From Flavobacterium luminosum (GTDB lineage Bacteria; Bacteroidota; Bacteroidia; Flavobacteriales; Flavobacteriaceae), in the NCBI RefSeq assembly GCF_023635005.1, contig NZ_JAMLJM010000004.1, forward strand, positions 175,973 to 239,972: a stretch of 64,000 nt of DNA, read 5' to 3'. Positions 63,325 to 64,000 of the stretch are shown here, one piece after another. The stretch's first letter is position 1. Each line of letters opens with the position of its first letter. The notes under the pieces are model-generated. The model had not been told where the DNA came from. It worked only from the letters and a program-made list of their open reading frames with translations, and ran no database searches. The translations under genes and the position numbers were made by a program.

Positions 63325-63660
63325 AAATAATAAACTTATAAATCTGATTTCGCTTTATAATTCATTTTAATCGAAGAAATAAAATGTAAGAAACACAAAT
63401 CATTTACGTTCTATTTAATTTTTTAAAATCCGTTATATAATACCTATTCAAGAATGATTTCAATGATTTAAAGTAAGAAATAAAGATCTATCACATAATT
63501 CCTTACAAATTTTTCAGCTATCCTACAATCAAATAGGGTTCATAAAACTAAACATAACCGTTGGATACTGGTTTTTAAAGTAAGGAGTGATAAAGAAGGA
63601 ATACAACCTATCAAAATACACTGGAGTATTTCTTCAAGATAAATTTCTAGTAATATATTT
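63325..63660. other. Gene-free AT-rich spacer between murF and the rRNA operon
   Basis: About 340 bases after the murF terminator, very AT-rich. I see no convincing ORF, tRNA, promoter or repeat in it. Confidence 0.6.
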
Positions 63661-63664
63661 AAAA

Positions 63665-63692
63665 CAAAAAAACCTTCATTGTGTAATGAAGG
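63665..63692 (-). terminator. Terminator of the rRNA operon
   Basis: Stem CCTTCATT/AATGAAGG, 4-nt loop, followed on the minus strand by seven T, just after the 5S gene. Confidence 0.85.
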
Positions 63693-63702
63693 GTTTTTTA
63701 AA

Positions 63703-63811
63703 AGAAAGGCAGTGACATACTCTCCCACAAAATGCAGTACCATCTGCGCTGGCGGGCTTAACTTCTCTGTTCGAAATGGGAAGAGGTGAGCCCCGCCGCA
63801 ATAACCACCTT
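63703..63811 (-). rRNA. rrf: 5S ribosomal RNA
   Basis: The minus-strand sequence holds the 5S landmarks CACCTCTTCCCATTTCGAAC, AGAGAAGTTAAGCCC and GCAGATGGTACTGC. The two ends (AAGGTGG and its partner near the 3' end) can pair as helix I. Ends are placed by that pairing and may be off by a few bases. It is the last gene of an rRNA operon entering from the right. Confidence 0.93.
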
Positions 63812-63962
63812 AAGGTCGTTAGTTGCTTTAGGCAACTTTTTAACTAAATAATGACTTGTAATCATTAATAATTAAAATAATATTTTAACATATTGAGATA
63901 AATATTCAACTTGGAAAGAATTTCGAGCCGTGCCTTCGATATTCTCAGGCAACGGCTCATAC
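63812..63962 (-). other. 23S-5S intergenic spacer
   Basis: AT-rich spacer without a tRNA. It contains an rRNA-processing-type stem with arms GAGCCGT (63925-63931) and ACGGCTC (63952-63958), and a small hairpin AGTTGC/GCAACT (63820-63836). Confidence 0.7.
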
Positions 63963-64000
63963 AATAAGCTTACGGGTTATTAGTACTACTCGACTATGAC
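63963..64000 (-). rRNA. rrl: 23S ribosomal RNA, 3' end only (rest outside window)
   Basis: On the minus strand the sequence reads GTCATAGTCGAG then TAGTACTAATAACCCGTAAG. This matches the conserved 3'-terminal region of 23S rRNA (E. coli: GGTACTAATGAACCGTGAGG). Only about 38 bases are in the window and the exact 3' end is approximate. Confidence 0.88.

Noticed and set aside
63812..63962. tRNA gene in the 23S-5S spacer
   Set aside because: No cloverleaf or TTCGA arm could be found. The stems there fit rRNA processing.

Overview
The window is a stretch of chromosome from a member of the Bacteroidota, most likely a Flavobacterium-type organism (family Flavobacteriaceae). The evidence is the AT-rich sequence, a SusC/SusD pair, the type IX secretion and gliding genes porV-porU-gldJ side by side, and repeated use of the Bacteroidota -7 promoter element TAnnTTTG in place of a sigma70 box. 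Nearly all genes belong to recognisable core families and are densely packed, with short terminators between units.

Layout, left to right. 1-484: 3' end of an Omp85-type outer-membrane barrel. 570-5212: SusC/SusD importer pair. 5278-8206: rlmB, a rhomboid protease (minus) and rarA. 8264-11962 (minus): radC, an FtsX/LolD-type ABC pair with a His-rich permease loop, a CxxC exported protein, and a YjjG-type HAD phosphatase. 12088-14133 (minus): an Mpl-type Mur ligase and a TPR protein. 14373-20236 (minus): S46 dipeptidyl-peptidase, obgE, a CNNM/CBS membrane protein, adk, hpt. 20311-25216 (plus): a helical hypothetical protein, a candidate small RNA, purK, purE, an M3 peptidase. 25252-34315 (minus): a UbiA-like membrane protein, pbpC and a giant alpha-2-macroglobulin lipoprotein, with a broken small ORF between the last two. 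34554-38668 (plus): gcvP and a KAS III-like synthase.

38691-42166 is the accessory part and the most interesting part. Two copies of a roughly 78-bp terminator-containing repeat bracket it. It holds a lipoprotein gene with a conserved N-terminal region and an exchangeable-looking C-terminal domain. It also holds a second, promoterless and nonsense-interrupted C-terminal cassette that shares a 107-bp near-identical joint with the first. Three tiny single-pass membrane proteins share the tail IKLYKK. A frameshifted relic of an IS256-family transposase and a truncated minus-strand gene complete it. The layout resembles a polymorphic toxin/immunity locus with a silent cassette; that function is inference only.

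42203-46518: surface-glycan genes (flippase, FkbM methyltransferase, two glycosyltransferases). 46643-48162: MlaE/MlaF-type lipid ABC transporter. 48203-54902 (minus): mannose-1-phosphate guanylyltransferase, SprT-like protein, SDR, M28 peptidase, pyruvate dehydrogenase E2 and E1-alpha, cytidine deaminase. 54973-61937: porV, porU and gldJ. 62004-63284: murF. 63703-64000: 5S rRNA and the 3' end of 23S rRNA, minus strand.

Several genes (rlmB, the gene at 20311, probably rarA and murF) have the -7 box only 4-5 nt before the ATG, which predicts leaderless mRNAs. Coordinates of starts were adjusted to ATG where the longest open frame began with TTG or GTG in an implausible place.
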